From assembly GCF_900115155.1 (NCBI RefSeq), contig NZ_FOVM01000002.1:188550-252549 (forward strand): a stretch of DNA of 64,000 nt, written 5' to 3'. This document shows, one piece after another, positions 43,855 to 53,570 of this stretch (its first letter is position 1; the number at the start of each line of letters is the position of its first letter). The stretch comes from Mycetocola miduiensis (GTDB taxonomy: Bacteria; Actinomycetota; Actinomycetes; Actinomycetales; Microbacteriaceae). Made by a program: the position numbers and the translations under genes. Below the pieces are notes generated by a model that saw nothing but the letters and a program-made list of their open reading frames with translations, was not told the origin of the DNA and ran no database searches.

Positions 43855-46800
43855 GTGTATTTGAAGAGCCTCACCCTCAAGGGCTTCAAATCGTTCGCGC
43901 AACCAACCACTTTCGCTTTCGAACCCGGTGTCACCTGCGTGGTCGGGCCTAACGGTTCCGGCAAGTCCAACGTCGTCGACGCCCTCGCCTGGGTGATGGG
44001 GGAGCAGGGCGCGAAGACGCTCCGCGGCGGCAAAATGGAAGACGTCATCTTCGCGGGGACGTCGACCCGTGGCCCCCTCGGCCGCGCCCAGGTCCTCCTC
44101 ACGATCGACAACTCGGACGGCGCCCTGCCGATCGACTACACCGAGGTTACGATCTCGCGCACCCTGTTCCGTAACGGCGGCAGCGACTACGCCATCAACG
44201 GTGAGAACTGCCGGCTCCTCGACGTGCAGGAGCTCCTCAGCGACTCCGGCCTCGGCCGCGAGATGCACGTCATCGTCGGCCAGGGGCAGCTGGATGCCGT
44301 GCTCCGCGCCAGCCCCGAAGAGCGTCGCGGCTTCATCGAGGAAGCGGCAGGAATCCTTAAACACCGCCGCCGCAAAGAGAAGACTCTCCGCAAGCTCGAT
44401 GCGATGCAGACCAACCTCACCCGGCTCAGCGACCTGGCCGGCGAGATCCGCCGGCAGCTCAAACCCCTCGGGCACCAGGCCGAGATCGCCCGTGAGGCTC
44501 AGACCATCGCGGCGATCGTCCGTGACGCGCGCGCTCGCATCCTCGCCGACGATGTCGTCGCCCTCCGACGCGCCCTCGACGACCACGGCCGCACCGAAAG
44601 CGAACGCCGCACCGAACGGATCGTTCTTCAGGAGCAGCTGGAGCAGAAGCAGCTCCGCATCTCGCGGATCGAACAGGCTCAGGTCGGCGACGCCGTCGAC
44701 GGCGCCCGTCGCACGAGCTTCAGCCTCGAGTCCGCCCAGGAACGCCTTCGGAACCTCTTCACTCTCGCCAACCAGCGACTCGCTCTTCTCGGTTCGCAGG
44801 GTGAGGCGCAGGATGCCGGCCCGAGCGTCACGAAGTCGATGGTCGAAGACGCGCACGCCGAAGTCGCCCGGCTGAAGCAATCGATCGCCACGGCGGATGC
44901 CGCATGGCAGCGCGCGCAAACCGACACCGCGTCCGCCCGCAACCGGCTCGACGCGGTCGACACGGAGATCGCCGCGCAGAGTGCCCTCGTCTCCCGGCAC
45001 GACCTCGAGATCACGAAACTGACCGGGCAGGCCGAGACCGCCGCCTCACGACTGGCCGCCGTTCGCGGGGAACGACTGAGACAGGAGAACGCCCTCGACG
45101 CCGCCACCGAACGCCGCCGGGCAGCCGAACGACAGCTCGACGAAGTCGAAGAGTCAGCCGGCGATATCGATGCGGGGGAGAGCGGGCTTGACGAAGCGTA
45201 CGAACTCGCCCAAGCGGCGGTGTTCGAGGCTGAGGCCGAGATCGAACGACTCCGTGACCTGTTGCACGGGCACGAACGAGAACGGGACGCCCTCGCCGCC
45301 CAGACCAGTGCGCTGTCGCGGGCGCTCGACATCAAGGACGGCTCCACCGACCTCGTCGCCGCACGGCTCGTGGGGCTCCGCGGTGTCGTCGCCGATTCGG
45401 TGCAGGTCCAACCTGGGTACGAGACGGCGATCGCCGCCGCCCTCGGCACCCTCGCCGACGCCGTGCTCGCGGAAGACCTGGCCGCCGCCGAACGTGCGAT
45501 CGCGTATGCGCGGGAGCGTGACCTCGGCCGCGTCGAAGTTGTCATCGCCGACGCAGCCGGTATCCCCGTCGACTGGCCGGACATCCCGGGGGTGCGCAGC
45601 GCCGCCTCCGTCGTCAGCGCGCCCGACGGCATCCTCGGCATTCTCAACCACCTCGCCATCGCCGAAGATGTCGACGCCGCCCGGGCAGCTGTTCCCACCC
45701 TGGCCGGCGCGAACCTCGGCGGACCTGTGACGCTCGTCACGCGGGCGGGCGATGTGCTCACCGACTTCGTCCTCCGCGGCGGGTCGGGCGGTAAACAGGG
45801 TCGGATCGAGCTTCTCGCCGAACGCGACACCGCCGCAGACCGGCTCGCCGAAGTGACCACCCTCCTCGACACCGTCCGGTTCGACCTCGCTGAGCAGCGT
45901 GGTGTTCTCAGCGCAGCCAAAGAGGAGTCGAAGCACGCCCTCACGGCGCTGCGCGAGTTCGACTCCCAGGTCGCCGCGCAGGCGGAACGCCTCAACCGTG
46001 CCCGCGTGCAGGTCGAGGCGTCGGCCGCCGAATGCGACCGGCTCAGCGCGGCGTTCGCGCTGAGCGCGGATGCCGTCACTACCGCGGAGGCCGCCGCAGC
46101 ACGGGCGAAGGCCGACCTTGAAACGGCGAGTTCGCGCCCTCGCCCGATCCTCGATGTCTCGGCGCGGGAATCCCTCCTCGTCGAGCTCGAGGCTGCGAGG
46201 GAACGTGAACTCGAGGCGCGACTGCAGCTGGAAACCGCCCGGGAACGGGTCCGGGCCGAGGAACAACGCACAAGCAATCTCGTCAAGCAAATGGAAGCCG
46301 ACCGCCTCGCCGCCGAAGCCGCTGCACGACGTGCGGTGATCCGCGCCAGGCAGGTAGAAGCCGCGACCGGCGTCGCCGACGCTCTCCCCGCCGTGCTGGC
46401 ATCCGTCGATCGCTCCGTCGCCGAGGCGAAACTCGTCCTCGAACGCGCCGAACAAGAACGCGCCAGTCAGAACGCCGAACTGGTCGCCCTCCGCCGTGAG
46501 GAGGCGGCGCTCCGGGAGCGGCTGCAGGCGATCACCGAGAACGTGCACGGCCTTGAGCTTCAGATCTACGAGAAGAAACTCCACCTCTCGAGCCTGCTCG
46601 AACGCGCCGGCTCCGAGCTGGGGCTCGTCGAGGACGTGCTCGTCGCCGAATACGGCCCGACCGTTCCAGTACCGCCCGATGGCACGGAAACCGCCGGCAC
46701 CGAAACCGCCGGTACTGAAGCCACCGGCACCGAAACGACCGGCAGCAGCACCGAGACGCCGACGGCATCCGACGAGGACGATCCGGATGCCACGCCCGCC

Positions 46801-47481
46801 GGCATCCCATTCGACCGCGCCGCCCAGCAGAAACGGCTCGAGAAAGCGGAGCGCAAGTTCGCGCAGCTCGGCCGGGTGAACCCGCTCGCGCTCGAGGAGT
46901 TCGCCGCCCTCGAACAACGGCACGTGTTCCTCACCGAACAGCTCACCGACCTCACCAACACGCGCAAGGACCTCCTCGCCATCATCGAGGAACTCGACGA
47001 GAAGATGCAGGTGATCTTCGGCGAAGCCTTCGACGACACGAAAGCAACCTTCGCCGACGTGTTCCCGATCCTGTTCCCCGGCGGCACCGGAAGCATCTCG
47101 CTGACCAACCCGGACGACCTGCTCACCACGGGCATCGAGGTCAGCGTGAAACCGGCAGGCAAGAAAATCGAACGACTGTCCCTGCTCTCGGGCGGCGAAC
47201 GCTCACTTGCTGCGGTCGCACTGCTGATCGCGATCTTCAAGGCACGTCCCAGCCCGTTCTACATCATGGACGAGGTCGAGGCCGCCCTCGATGACGCCAA
47301 CCTCGGCCGGCTGCTGACGATTTTCGAAGACCTGCGCCGCACCAGCCAGCTCATCGTGATCACCCACCAGAAGCGCACCATGGAGATCGCTGATGCCCTC
47401 TACGGCGTCTCCATGCGACAGGACGGTGTATCGGCGGTCGTCGGGCAACGGGTCGCAGCGCCCGAGGAGAAGGCCAGCTGA
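43855..47481 (+). CDS. smc: Chromosome segregation protein SMC
   Basis: A 1208-residue condensin ATPase. N-terminal Walker A GPNGSGKSNV (31-40), long coiled coils around a hinge near residues 500-640, and the C-terminal signature LLSGGERSLAAVALL with Walker B FYIMDEVEAALDD. The coiled coil at about 940-980 is interrupted by a Thr/Glu/Gly-rich tract (GTETAGTEATGTETTG) from a short DNA tandem repeat. GTG start at 43855 has AGGAGAGGG upstream. Forms condensin with ScpA/ScpB, encoded elsewhere. Confidence 0.97.
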   Translation: MYLKSLTLKGFKSFAQPTTFAFEPGVTCVVGPNGSGKSNVVDALAWVMGEQGAKTLRGGKMEDVIFAGTSTRGPLGRAQVLLTIDNSDGALPIDYTEVTISRTLFRNGGSDYAINGENCRLLDVQELLSDSGLGREMHVIVGQGQLDAVLRASPEERRGFIEEAAGILKHRRRKEKTLRKLDAMQTNLTRLSDLAGEIRRQLKPLGHQAEIAREAQTIAAIVRDARARILADDVVALRRALDDHGRTESERRTERIVLQEQLEQKQLRISRIEQAQVGDAVDGARRTSFSLESAQERLRNLFTLANQRLALLGSQGEAQDAGPSVTKSMVEDAHAEVARLKQSIATADAAWQRAQTDTASARNRLDAVDTEIAAQSALVSRHDLEITKLTGQAETAASRLAAVRGERLRQENALDAATERRRAAERQLDEVEESAGDIDAGESGLDEAYELAQAAVFEAEAEIERLRDLLHGHERERDALAAQTSALSRALDIKDGSTDLVAARLVGLRGVVADSVQVQPGYETAIAAALGTLADAVLAEDLAAAERAIAYARERDLGRVEVVIADAAGIPVDWPDIPGVRSAASVVSAPDGILGILNHLAIAEDVDAARAAVPTLAGANLGGPVTLVTRAGDVLTDFVLRGGSGGKQGRIELLAERDTAADRLAEVTTLLDTVRFDLAEQRGVLSAAKEESKHALTALREFDSQVAAQAERLNRARVQVEASAAECDRLSAAFALSADAVTTAEAAAARAKADLETASSRPRPILDVSARESLLVELEAARERELEARLQLETARERVRAEEQRTSNLVKQMEADRLAAEAAARRAVIRARQVEAATGVADALPAVLASVDRSVAEAKLVLERAEQERASQNAELVALRREEAALRERLQAITENVHGLELQIYEKKLHLSSLLERAGSELGLVEDVLVAEYGPTVPVPPDGTETAGTETAGTEATGTETTGSSTETPTASDEDDPDATPAGIPFDRAAQQKRLEKAERKFAQLGRVNPLALEEFAALEQRHVFLTEQLTDLTNTRKDLLAIIEELDEKMQVIFGEAFDDTKATFADVFPILFPGGTGSISLTNPDDLLTTGIEVSVKPAGKKIERLSLLSGGERSLAAVALLIAIFKARPSPFYIMDEVEAALDDANLGRLLTIFEDLRRTSQLIVITHQKRTMEIADALYGVSMRQDGVSAVVGQRVAAPEEKAS

Positions 47482-47504
47482 ACAAGCGGCCCCGGAACTC
47501 TCGG

Positions 47505-47510
47505 TAGTCT
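47505..47510 (+). promoter_or_regulatory. -10 box for ftsY (leaderless start)
   Basis: TAGTCT ends 6 nt before the ftsY ATG at 47517, no ribosome site in between. Confidence 0.55.
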
Positions 47511-47516
47511 GGGCTC

Positions 47517-48392
47517 ATGGCAGAACGCACGCCCTGGTCACTCTCCGGCGCCCTCAAAGGTATGTTCCAGAAGCCGACGATCGATGAGACGACGTGGGAC
47601 GACCTCGAACATGCTTTGCTGACCGCGGACTTCGGTCCTGACGTCACTGAAGCCACCCTCGACGATCTCCACAAGAAGGTCGACCGGTATCGCACGACGG
47701 ACCCTCGCGACCTGCAGCGGATGCTCCGCGAATCGATCGAAGAACGCCTGTCGAAATACGACACCACCCTCAAACTCTCCGAGCGCCCTGCCGTCGTGCT
47801 CGTTGTCGGCGTCAACGGTGTCGGCAAAACCACGACGATCGGCAAGTTCGCCAAGTTCCTCGGCACCTACGGCCGCAGCGTCGTCGTCGGGGCCGCAGAC
47901 ACCTTCCGTGCCGCCGCCGTCGATCAGCTCGCCACCTGGGCCGAACGCGGGGGCGCGCAGATCATCCGTCCGCAGCAGCAGGGCCAGGACCCGGCATCCG
48001 TCGCCTTCCAGACCGTCGAGTACGCCAAGCGCACCGGCGTCGAAATCGTGCTGATCGACACCGCCGGCCGCCTGCAGACCAAGAGCGGCCTGATGGATGA
48101 ACTGTCGAAGATCCGCCGCGTCGTCGAGAAACAGGCGCCGATCTCCGAGGTGCTCCTCGTGCTCGACGCCACGACCGGGCAGAACGGCCTCGCCCAGGCT
48201 GAAGCGTTCATCGAGCACGCCGGCGTGACCGGCCTCGTCCTCACCAAACTCGACGGTTCCGCCCGCGGCGGTTTCGTCCTCGCCGTGCAAGAGCGCACCG
48301 GCATCCCCATCAAGCTCGTCGGCCAGGGTGAGGGCATCAACGACCTCACCGGTTTCACCCCGCACGTCTTCGCACAGAAATTGGTTGGTTGA
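47517..48392 (+). CDS. ftsY: Signal recognition particle receptor FtsY
   Basis: A 291-residue SRP GTPase: N domain helices from ALKGMF, then G1 GVNGVGKTTTIGKFA, G3 DTAGRLQTKSGLMDEL and G4 TKLDGSARGG. The long acidic A domain of E. coli FtsY is absent, so only the short NG form is made. It docks ribosome-Ffh complexes at the membrane. It lies between smc and ffh, with one small gene between it and ffh. Confidence 0.97.
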   Translation: MAERTPWSLSGALKGMFQKPTIDETTWDDLEHALLTADFGPDVTEATLDDLHKKVDRYRTTDPRDLQRMLRESIEERLSKYDTTLKLSERPAVVLVVGVNGVGKTTTIGKFAKFLGTYGRSVVVGAADTFRAAAVDQLATWAERGGAQIIRPQQQGQDPASVAFQTVEYAKRTGVEIVLIDTAGRLQTKSGLMDELSKIRRVVEKQAPISEVLLVLDATTGQNGLAQAEAFIEHAGVTGLVLTKLDGSARGGFVLAVQERTGIPIKLVGQGEGINDLTGFTPHVFAQKLVG

Positions 48393-48889
48393 TGATCGAG
48401 CACGACTTCTTCGGAGCGATCGAGAACGATGAGACCGGAGGGCTGTACTGGTCCGAGACCGTCGAGGTCGGCGAGCAGGCGGTAGACGTCTCGGTGAGCG
48501 CCCCCGGCGGCGCGCACCTCGCGCCCGACGCGCTCGACAACGCGGCCGGCGTCATCAGCTCACTCGAGGGCCTCGATCTGCGCGCCCGCGAAGCGATGCT
48601 CTCCGACGTGGATGATCGCAACTCCGACGTCACCCAGTTCATCGAGCAGACCGTTGAGGAGGCGGGGGAGGACCTCGTCGATCTCCTCGTCGACCACTCC
48701 GGCGACAACGACGTCGACATCATCCGTTCGCTGCAGCTCATCCGCGTGGCCATCTCACCGCACCAGGCAGGAGAAAGTGCGCCGTTCGCGTCGTTCGAGT
48801 TCGCTTTCGACCCGGACAACTCCGATCTCGCCCTCGTCGTGTACCTGTCGAATCGTGGAGAATCGGTCGGGATCGAACTGCTCAGCTAG
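48392..48889 (+). CDS. DUF2004-domain protein
   Basis: A 165-residue acidic protein of the actinobacterial DUF2004 family (IEHDFFGAIENDETGGLYWSE at the start). No signal peptide or membrane segment. ATG shares a base with the ftsY stop (TGATG), so it is co-translated with the SRP receptor; whether it works with SRP is unknown. Confidence 0.8.
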   Translation: MIEHDFFGAIENDETGGLYWSETVEVGEQAVDVSVSAPGGAHLAPDALDNAAGVISSLEGLDLRAREAMLSDVDDRNSDVTQFIEQTVEEAGEDLVDLLVDHSGDNDVDIIRSLQLIRVAISPHQAGESAPFASFEFAFDPDNSDLALVVYLSNRGESVGIELLS

Positions 48890-49058
48890 GTCCGCTGCGC
48901 AATTCCGCCAGAACGCGCTACCGCCGTCGCGCGACCGGCCCGTTTCTGCGGAGTGGCCCCCGGCTGCGACTTCATGCTGGCGGAGCTGTGCACACCGCCC
49001 GCTGGCACCGATCCGGGCGTGTCGGGGGCCGTGGGTGCGACGGTGTCTGAACCCTCGG

Positions 49059-49064
49059 TAAACT
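49059..49064 (+). promoter_or_regulatory. -10 box for ffh
   Basis: TAAACT ends 9 nt before the ATG at 49074; the leader would be at most 3 nt long. Confidence 0.5.
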
Positions 49065-49073
49065 GAGAACCAA

Positions 49074-50639
49074 ATGGCTACTTTTGGAAACCTCTCAGAC
49101 CGGCTCTCCGAGACCTTCAAGAACCTCCGCAAGAAGGGTTCGTTGTCGGCATCAGACGTCGACGGCACCGTACGCGAGATTCGTCGCGCCCTGCTCGAGG
49201 CGGATGTCTCGCTCGACGTGGTGAAGGATTTCACCGGCAAGGTACGCGAGCGCGCCCTCGGTGACGAGGTCAACAAGGCACTCAACCCGGCGCAGCAGGT
49301 CGTGCAGATCGTCAACGATGAGCTCGTCGCCATCCTCGGCGGGCAGCAGCGCCGGCTGGAGTTCGCGAAGAACCCGCCGACGGTCATCATGCTCGCCGGC
49401 CTGCAGGGTGCAGGTAAGACGACCCTCGCCGGCAAGCTCGCGAAGTGGCTGGCCAAAGAAGGCCACACGCCGCTCCTCGTCGCCGCCGACCTCCAGCGCC
49501 CCAACGCCGTCACCCAGCTCAGCGTCGTCGCCGAGCAGGCCGGCGTCGCGGTGTACGCGCCCGAGCCAGGCAACGGCGTCGGCGACCCGGTCCGGGTGGC
49601 GAAGGACTCCATCGTCTACGCCCGCACCAAGCAGTACGACACGGTCATCGTCGACACGGCCGGTCGACTGGGTGTCGACGCCGAGCTGATGAAGCAGGCA
49701 TCGAACATCCGCAACGCGGTGAGCCCGGACGAAGTACTGTTCGTCATCGACGCGATGATCGGTCAGGATGCCGTCGCTACCGCGAAGGCGTTCCAGGACG
49801 GCGTCGACTTCACCGGTGTAGTTCTCACCAAGCTCGACGGTGACGCCCGAGGCGGCGCCGCGCTGTCTGTGGCGTCCGTCACTGGACGACCCATCATCTT
49901 CGCGTCGACCGGGGAGAGCCTCGATGATTTCGAGCCCTTCCACCCCGACCGCATGGCCAGCCGTATCCTCGACCTCGGTGACATCCTCACCCTGATCGAG
50001 CAGGCCCAGGCTGCGTTCGACGAAGAAGAAGCCATGGCGATGGCCGAGAAGTTCTCGACCGACAGCTTCACCCTCGAAGACTTTCTCAAGCAGATGCAGC
50101 AGCTGCGGAACATGGGCTCCATCAAGAAGATGATGGGCATGCTCCCCGGCATGGGACAGATGAAGCAGCAGCTCGACGCCTTCGATGAGCGGGAGATCGC
50201 ACGCACCGAGGCGATCATCCAGTCGATGACGCTTGCGGAGCGGCGCAACTCCAAGCTGCTCAACGGTTCCAGGCGCCTGCGCATCGCCCGCGGTTCAGGT
50301 TCGACGGTCACCGAAGTGAATGCACTCGTCAACCGGTTCGAGCAGGCCGCGAAGATGATGAAGACCGTGGCGAAGGGCGGTGTCCCGCAGATCCCGGGCA
50401 TGGGCCCGATCCCCGGCGGTGGCGGCGGAAGCAGTTCTCGCAAGCAGCAGCCCAAGAAGAAGGGTTCGAAGTCAGGAAACCCGGCCAAGCGTGCGTCGGA
50501 GAACGCGGCGCTGGCCGCCGGCGTCAAGCCGGCGGGCGCTGCGAGCGGTGGCGGCTTCGGGCTCGGCGGGGGAGCTTCGGCTTCGGCCGCCCCGAGCGAA
50601 GAAGAACTCGCCAGCCTGCAGAAGTTCCTCGGCCGCTGA
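49074..50639 (+). CDS. ffh: Signal recognition particle protein Ffh
   Basis: A 521-residue SRP54 GTPase. NG domain with G1 GLQGAGKTTLAGKLA, DTAGRLGVDAELMKQ and TKLDGDARGGAA; the Met-rich M domain (about 325-440) includes MGSIKKMMGMLPGMGQMK and SGSTVTEVN, the 4.5S RNA-binding loop region. The C-terminus adds a Gly/Lys/Ser-rich tail (about 440-521). The stop lies in the first unit of a 15-bp tandem repeat. Confidence 0.97.
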   Translation: MATFGNLSDRLSETFKNLRKKGSLSASDVDGTVREIRRALLEADVSLDVVKDFTGKVRERALGDEVNKALNPAQQVVQIVNDELVAILGGQQRRLEFAKNPPTVIMLAGLQGAGKTTLAGKLAKWLAKEGHTPLLVAADLQRPNAVTQLSVVAEQAGVAVYAPEPGNGVGDPVRVAKDSIVYARTKQYDTVIVDTAGRLGVDAELMKQASNIRNAVSPDEVLFVIDAMIGQDAVATAKAFQDGVDFTGVVLTKLDGDARGGAALSVASVTGRPIIFASTGESLDDFEPFHPDRMASRILDLGDILTLIEQAQAAFDEEEAMAMAEKFSTDSFTLEDFLKQMQQLRNMGSIKKMMGMLPGMGQMKQQLDAFDEREIARTEAIIQSMTLAERRNSKLLNGSRRLRIARGSGSTVTEVNALVNRFEQAAKMMKTVAKGGVPQIPGMGPIPGGGGGSSSRKQQPKKKGSKSGNPAKRASENAALAAGVKPAGAASGGGFGLGGGASASAAPSEEELASLQKFLGR

Positions 50640-50691
50640 CCCATTCGGCGCTGACCCATTCGGCGCTGACCCGGTCGGGCGCTGACCCAGC
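50631..50691. repeat. 15-bp tandem repeat starting at the ffh stop codon
   Basis: Four successive units built on GGCGCTGACCCATTC, the first being the last codons and stop of ffh. It fills the 60-bp convergent gap between ffh and map. Units 1-3 are almost identical; the fourth is degraded. Each unit reads GCTGACCC, so every unit repeats a TGA. Confidence 0.75.
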
Positions 50692-50700
50692 CAGTCGGGG

Positions 50701-51477
50701 CTACGCCTTCGTCGGCAGCGTGAGAACCTCGGCTCCGTCTTCGGTGATGGCGATCGTGTGCTCGCTGTGCGCCGTCCGGCATCCGGTCGCGCTGCGAAGA
50801 GTCCACCCGTCTGCGTCTGTGACAAGTTCGGCGGTGTCCGCCATGACCCACGGTTCGAGCGCGAGCAGGAGTCCGGGGCGCAGCTGGTAGCCGCGGCCTG
50901 GCCGGCCGCTGTTCGAAACGTGGGGGTCCTGGTGCATCGTTGAGCCGATGCCATGGCCGCCGAACTCGGCGTTGACCGGGTAGCCTGCTTCGCTGAGGAC
51001 GGTGCCGATCGCGGAAGAGATGTCGCCGATCCGGGCCCCCGGGCCGGCAGCGGCTATCCCCGCCCTCAGTGCGCGTTCGGTGGCGCTGATCATCGCGACA
51101 CTCTCAGCCGGACGGGCGTCGCCCACGAGGAAGCTGATGGCAGAGTCCGCGGCGAGCCCGTTCTTCAGCACGGCGAGATCGAGTGTCAGCAGGTCGCCGT
51201 CGGCAAGCGCATAGTCGTGCGGCATCCCGTGGAGCACAGCGTCGTTGACCGATGTGCAGACGTAGTGGCCGAACGGCCCCCGCCCGAACGAGGGCTCATA
51301 GTCGACGTAGCAGGATTGTGCTCCGGCCTCCTCGATCATGGCCCTGGTCCATCGGTCGATGTCTAGGAGGTTCGTACCGACGGCGCATCGGCTCTTCAGC
51401 GTCTGCAGGATCTCCGCGACGAGGGCCCCGGACTCCCTGGCCTTGACCAGTTCGGCGGCGTTCAGAATTTCGATCAT
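50701..51477 (-). CDS. map: Type I methionine aminopeptidase
   Basis: A 258-residue pita-bread metallopeptidase that removes N-terminal Met. The five metal ligands are visible: Asp in LLTLDLAV, Asp in NGLAADSAI, His in FGGHGIG, Glu in LALEPWV and Glu in HSEHTIA. No N-terminal extension. It lies outside the secY-adk-map cluster where actinobacteria usually carry a map gene, so it may be a second copy. Confidence 0.93.
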   Translation of the reverse strand: MIEILNAAELVKARESGALVAEILQTLKSRCAVGTNLLDIDRWTRAMIEEAGAQSCYVDYEPSFGRGPFGHYVCTSVNDAVLHGMPHDYALADGDLLTLDLAVLKNGLAADSAISFLVGDARPAESVAMISATERALRAGIAAAGPGARIGDISSAIGTVLSEAGYPVNAEFGGHGIGSTMHQDPHVSNSGRPGRGYQLRPGLLLALEPWVMADTAELVTDADGWTLRSATGCRTAHSEHTIAITEDGAEVLTLPTKA

Positions 51478-51496
51478 GCGGTGCCTTCCCGTACCT

Positions 51497-52666
51497 TCAG
51501 CCCGGCAGCTGCGCTGAGGGCAGCTGGCGTGCCTGGCGTGACCCGTCGTGGAGTTCGCGCGCGAGTGCCGTCACGACAGAGGTGAGGTCGCCGTCGTTCG
51601 CTTTGGCAACACTGAGCTGGCGTGAGTAGCTCGCGCCGTTCTCGAGGATGCCCTCGATCGAAGCGAGCTCCTCCGCGCAGCCCAGGCGCCGGGCGATCGG
51701 GGCGAGGGTGACGAGGAGGTCCCGGATGTCGTCGGTGACGAGGCGTTCGTTCCCCTCCGTGTCAAGGATGATGTGGGCGTCGAGACCGTAGCGTGCCGCC
51801 CGCCACTTGTTCTCGCGGACGTACCAGGGCTGTAGCACGGTCAGCGGCTTGCCCTCATCGATGCGGGTAGACAGGTGTTCGACGAGGCAGTGGATGAGCG
51901 CGGCCACCGCCGCGAGCTCATGATGCGTCGACGCGCCGTCACAGAACCGGACCTCTAGTGTTCCCCAATGCGGTGACGGTCGGATGTCCCAGCGCACCTC
52001 GGTGTAGTCGTCGATGATCCCCGGGACGGTCATATCGGCGACGTAGTTCTCGAACGCAGCCCAGTCGGCCAGCTGGTAGGGCAGGCCGGCGGTGGGCAAC
52101 TGCTGGAACATCAGGGCACGGTTCGAGGCGTAACCGGTCTCCACCCCGCCCCAGTACGGGCTTGACGCCGAGAGCGCCTGCAGGTGCGGAATGTAGCTCA
52201 GCATCGCGTTGAGGATGGGTATGACCTTTTCGCGGTCCTCGATTCCGACATGCACGTGGACACCCCAGATCATCATGTTCCTGCCCCACCAGCGCGTGCG
52301 CTCGATGAGTTTGTGGTACCGCTCCTTGTTCGCCACGGGCTGGTCATACCACTGGCCGAATGGGTGCGATCCGCTGCCGATGATGTCGATGCCGCGGCCG
52401 AGGGTGACCTCGCGCAGTTCCTGGAGTTGACCGTCAAGGTCGGCGACGGCCTCGGCGACCGTCGTGTGCACTGAACTCACCAGTTCGACCGTGTTGAGCA
52501 GCAGCTCACCGGTGATGTGCGGATGCGGCGAGCCGTCGGGTTGATGCAGGGCCTGGAGGACCTCATCGGCGGCAGAGACGAGCTCCCCGCTGTCACGGTC
52601 GACGAGGGCGAGTTCCCACTCGATGCCGACGGTCGATCGTTCCGACCTGGCGAAGTCGATGCCCAT
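51497..52666 (-). CDS. YbdK-type carboxylate-amine (glutamate-cysteine) ligase
   Basis: A 389-residue member of the GCS2/YbdK family: RSERSTVGIEWELALVDRDSG, GSHPFGQW, WGVHVHVGI and HWGTLEVRFCDGASTHHE are the ATP/glutamate-site motifs. In E. coli YbdK forms gamma-glutamylcysteine weakly; the role in mycothiol-producing actinobacteria is unclear. ATG 52666 gives the usual family N-terminus; an ATG at 52711 is closer to a GGAAAG box. Divergent from the LLM gene. Confidence 0.88.
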   Translation of the reverse strand: MGIDFARSERSTVGIEWELALVDRDSGELVSAADEVLQALHQPDGSPHPHITGELLLNTVELVSSVHTTVAEAVADLDGQLQELREVTLGRGIDIIGSGSHPFGQWYDQPVANKERYHKLIERTRWWGRNMMIWGVHVHVGIEDREKVIPILNAMLSYIPHLQALSASSPYWGGVETGYASNRALMFQQLPTAGLPYQLADWAAFENYVADMTVPGIIDDYTEVRWDIRPSPHWGTLEVRFCDGASTHHELAAVAALIHCLVEHLSTRIDEGKPLTVLQPWYVRENKWRAARYGLDAHIILDTEGNERLVTDDIRDLLVTLAPIARRLGCAEELASIEGILENGASYSRQLSVAKANDGDLTSVVTALARELHDGSRQARQLPSAQLPG

Positions 52667-52727
52667 AGTGAATCCGTCCGCTTCTGCCAGGTGGACCCGG
52701 CACCGTTTCATCTTTCCATGCTGCGCT

Positions 52728-52733
52728 TAAGAT
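52728..52733 (+). promoter_or_regulatory. -10 box for the LLM oxidoreductase gene
   Basis: TAAGAT ends 7 nt before the ATG at 52741, supporting that start over the ATG at 52732, which lies inside the box. Confidence 0.5.
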
Positions 52734-52740
52734 GGGGCCC

Positions 52741-53529
52741 ATGCCAAAGCAGCCGAACCGCGCCGTCCGTATCGGCGTGCAGATCGCCCCGCAGCACGCG
52801 CCGTACGCCACCATCCGCGAAACCGTGGCGCAGCTCGAAGACCTCGGTGTCGATATCCTCTTCAACTGGGACCACTTCTTCCCCCTGAGCGGCGAACGGG
52901 ACGGTCTGCATTTCGAGTCGTGGACGATGCTCGGCGCCTGGGCGGAGCAGACCAGCCGGGTCGAGTTCGGTGCGCTCGTGAACTGCAACAGTTATCGGAA
53001 CGCAAACCTGCAGGCCGACATGGCGCGGACTCTCGACCACATCTCCGGCGGCCGATTCATCTTCGGCACAGGGGCGGGCTGGTTCGAGCGGGACTACGAC
53101 GAGTACGGCTACGAATTCGGCACGCCGGGCAGTCGCATCGCTGCGCTCGGCGAAGCGCTTCCGGTCATCACCGAGCGTTGGGCAAAGCTCAACCCGCCGC
53201 CGACGCGGCGCATCCCGGTGATGATCGGGGGAGGCGGAGTGAAGAAGACCCCGCGAATCGTCGCGCAACACGCCGACATCTGGCACAGCTTCAGTTCGCC
53301 GACGGTCCTCGCCGAGAAACTCGAGATACTGCGCGGTCACGGCGAAGCGGTGGGCCGAGACGTCTCAGAGATCGAAATCTCCACCGAGCTCCGGGGCAGG
53401 GATGAGGCAGCGGCAGACGAACTGCTCGATCTCGGAACAACTCTGTTCACCCTCGGACTCAGCGGGCCACATCACGACATCGGGGCCGTTCGTCGGTGGC
53501 TTGACTGGCGCGACAGCGTCAACGGCTGA
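52741..53529 (+). CDS. LLM-class F420-dependent oxidoreductase
   Basis: A 262-residue luciferase-like TIM-barrel enzyme: RIGVQIAPQHAPY, DILFNWDHFFPLSG, ISGGRFIFGTGAGWFERDY and RIPVMIGGGGVKKTPRIVAQHADIW. The group uses coenzyme F420 (or FMN) to oxidise or reduce small molecules; the glycine-rich loop and DHF motif favour F420. Substrate unknown. Isolated gene. Confidence 0.88.
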   Translation: MPKQPNRAVRIGVQIAPQHAPYATIRETVAQLEDLGVDILFNWDHFFPLSGERDGLHFESWTMLGAWAEQTSRVEFGALVNCNSYRNANLQADMARTLDHISGGRFIFGTGAGWFERDYDEYGYEFGTPGSRIAALGEALPVITERWAKLNPPPTRRIPVMIGGGGVKKTPRIVAQHADIWHSFSSPTVLAEKLEILRGHGEAVGRDVSEIEISTELRGRDEAAADELLDLGTTLFTLGLSGPHHDIGAVRRWLDWRDSVNG

Positions 53530-53570
53530 AACCGTTCGGTGGGCTGGTCACACGCTCGCCGATTATCTGA

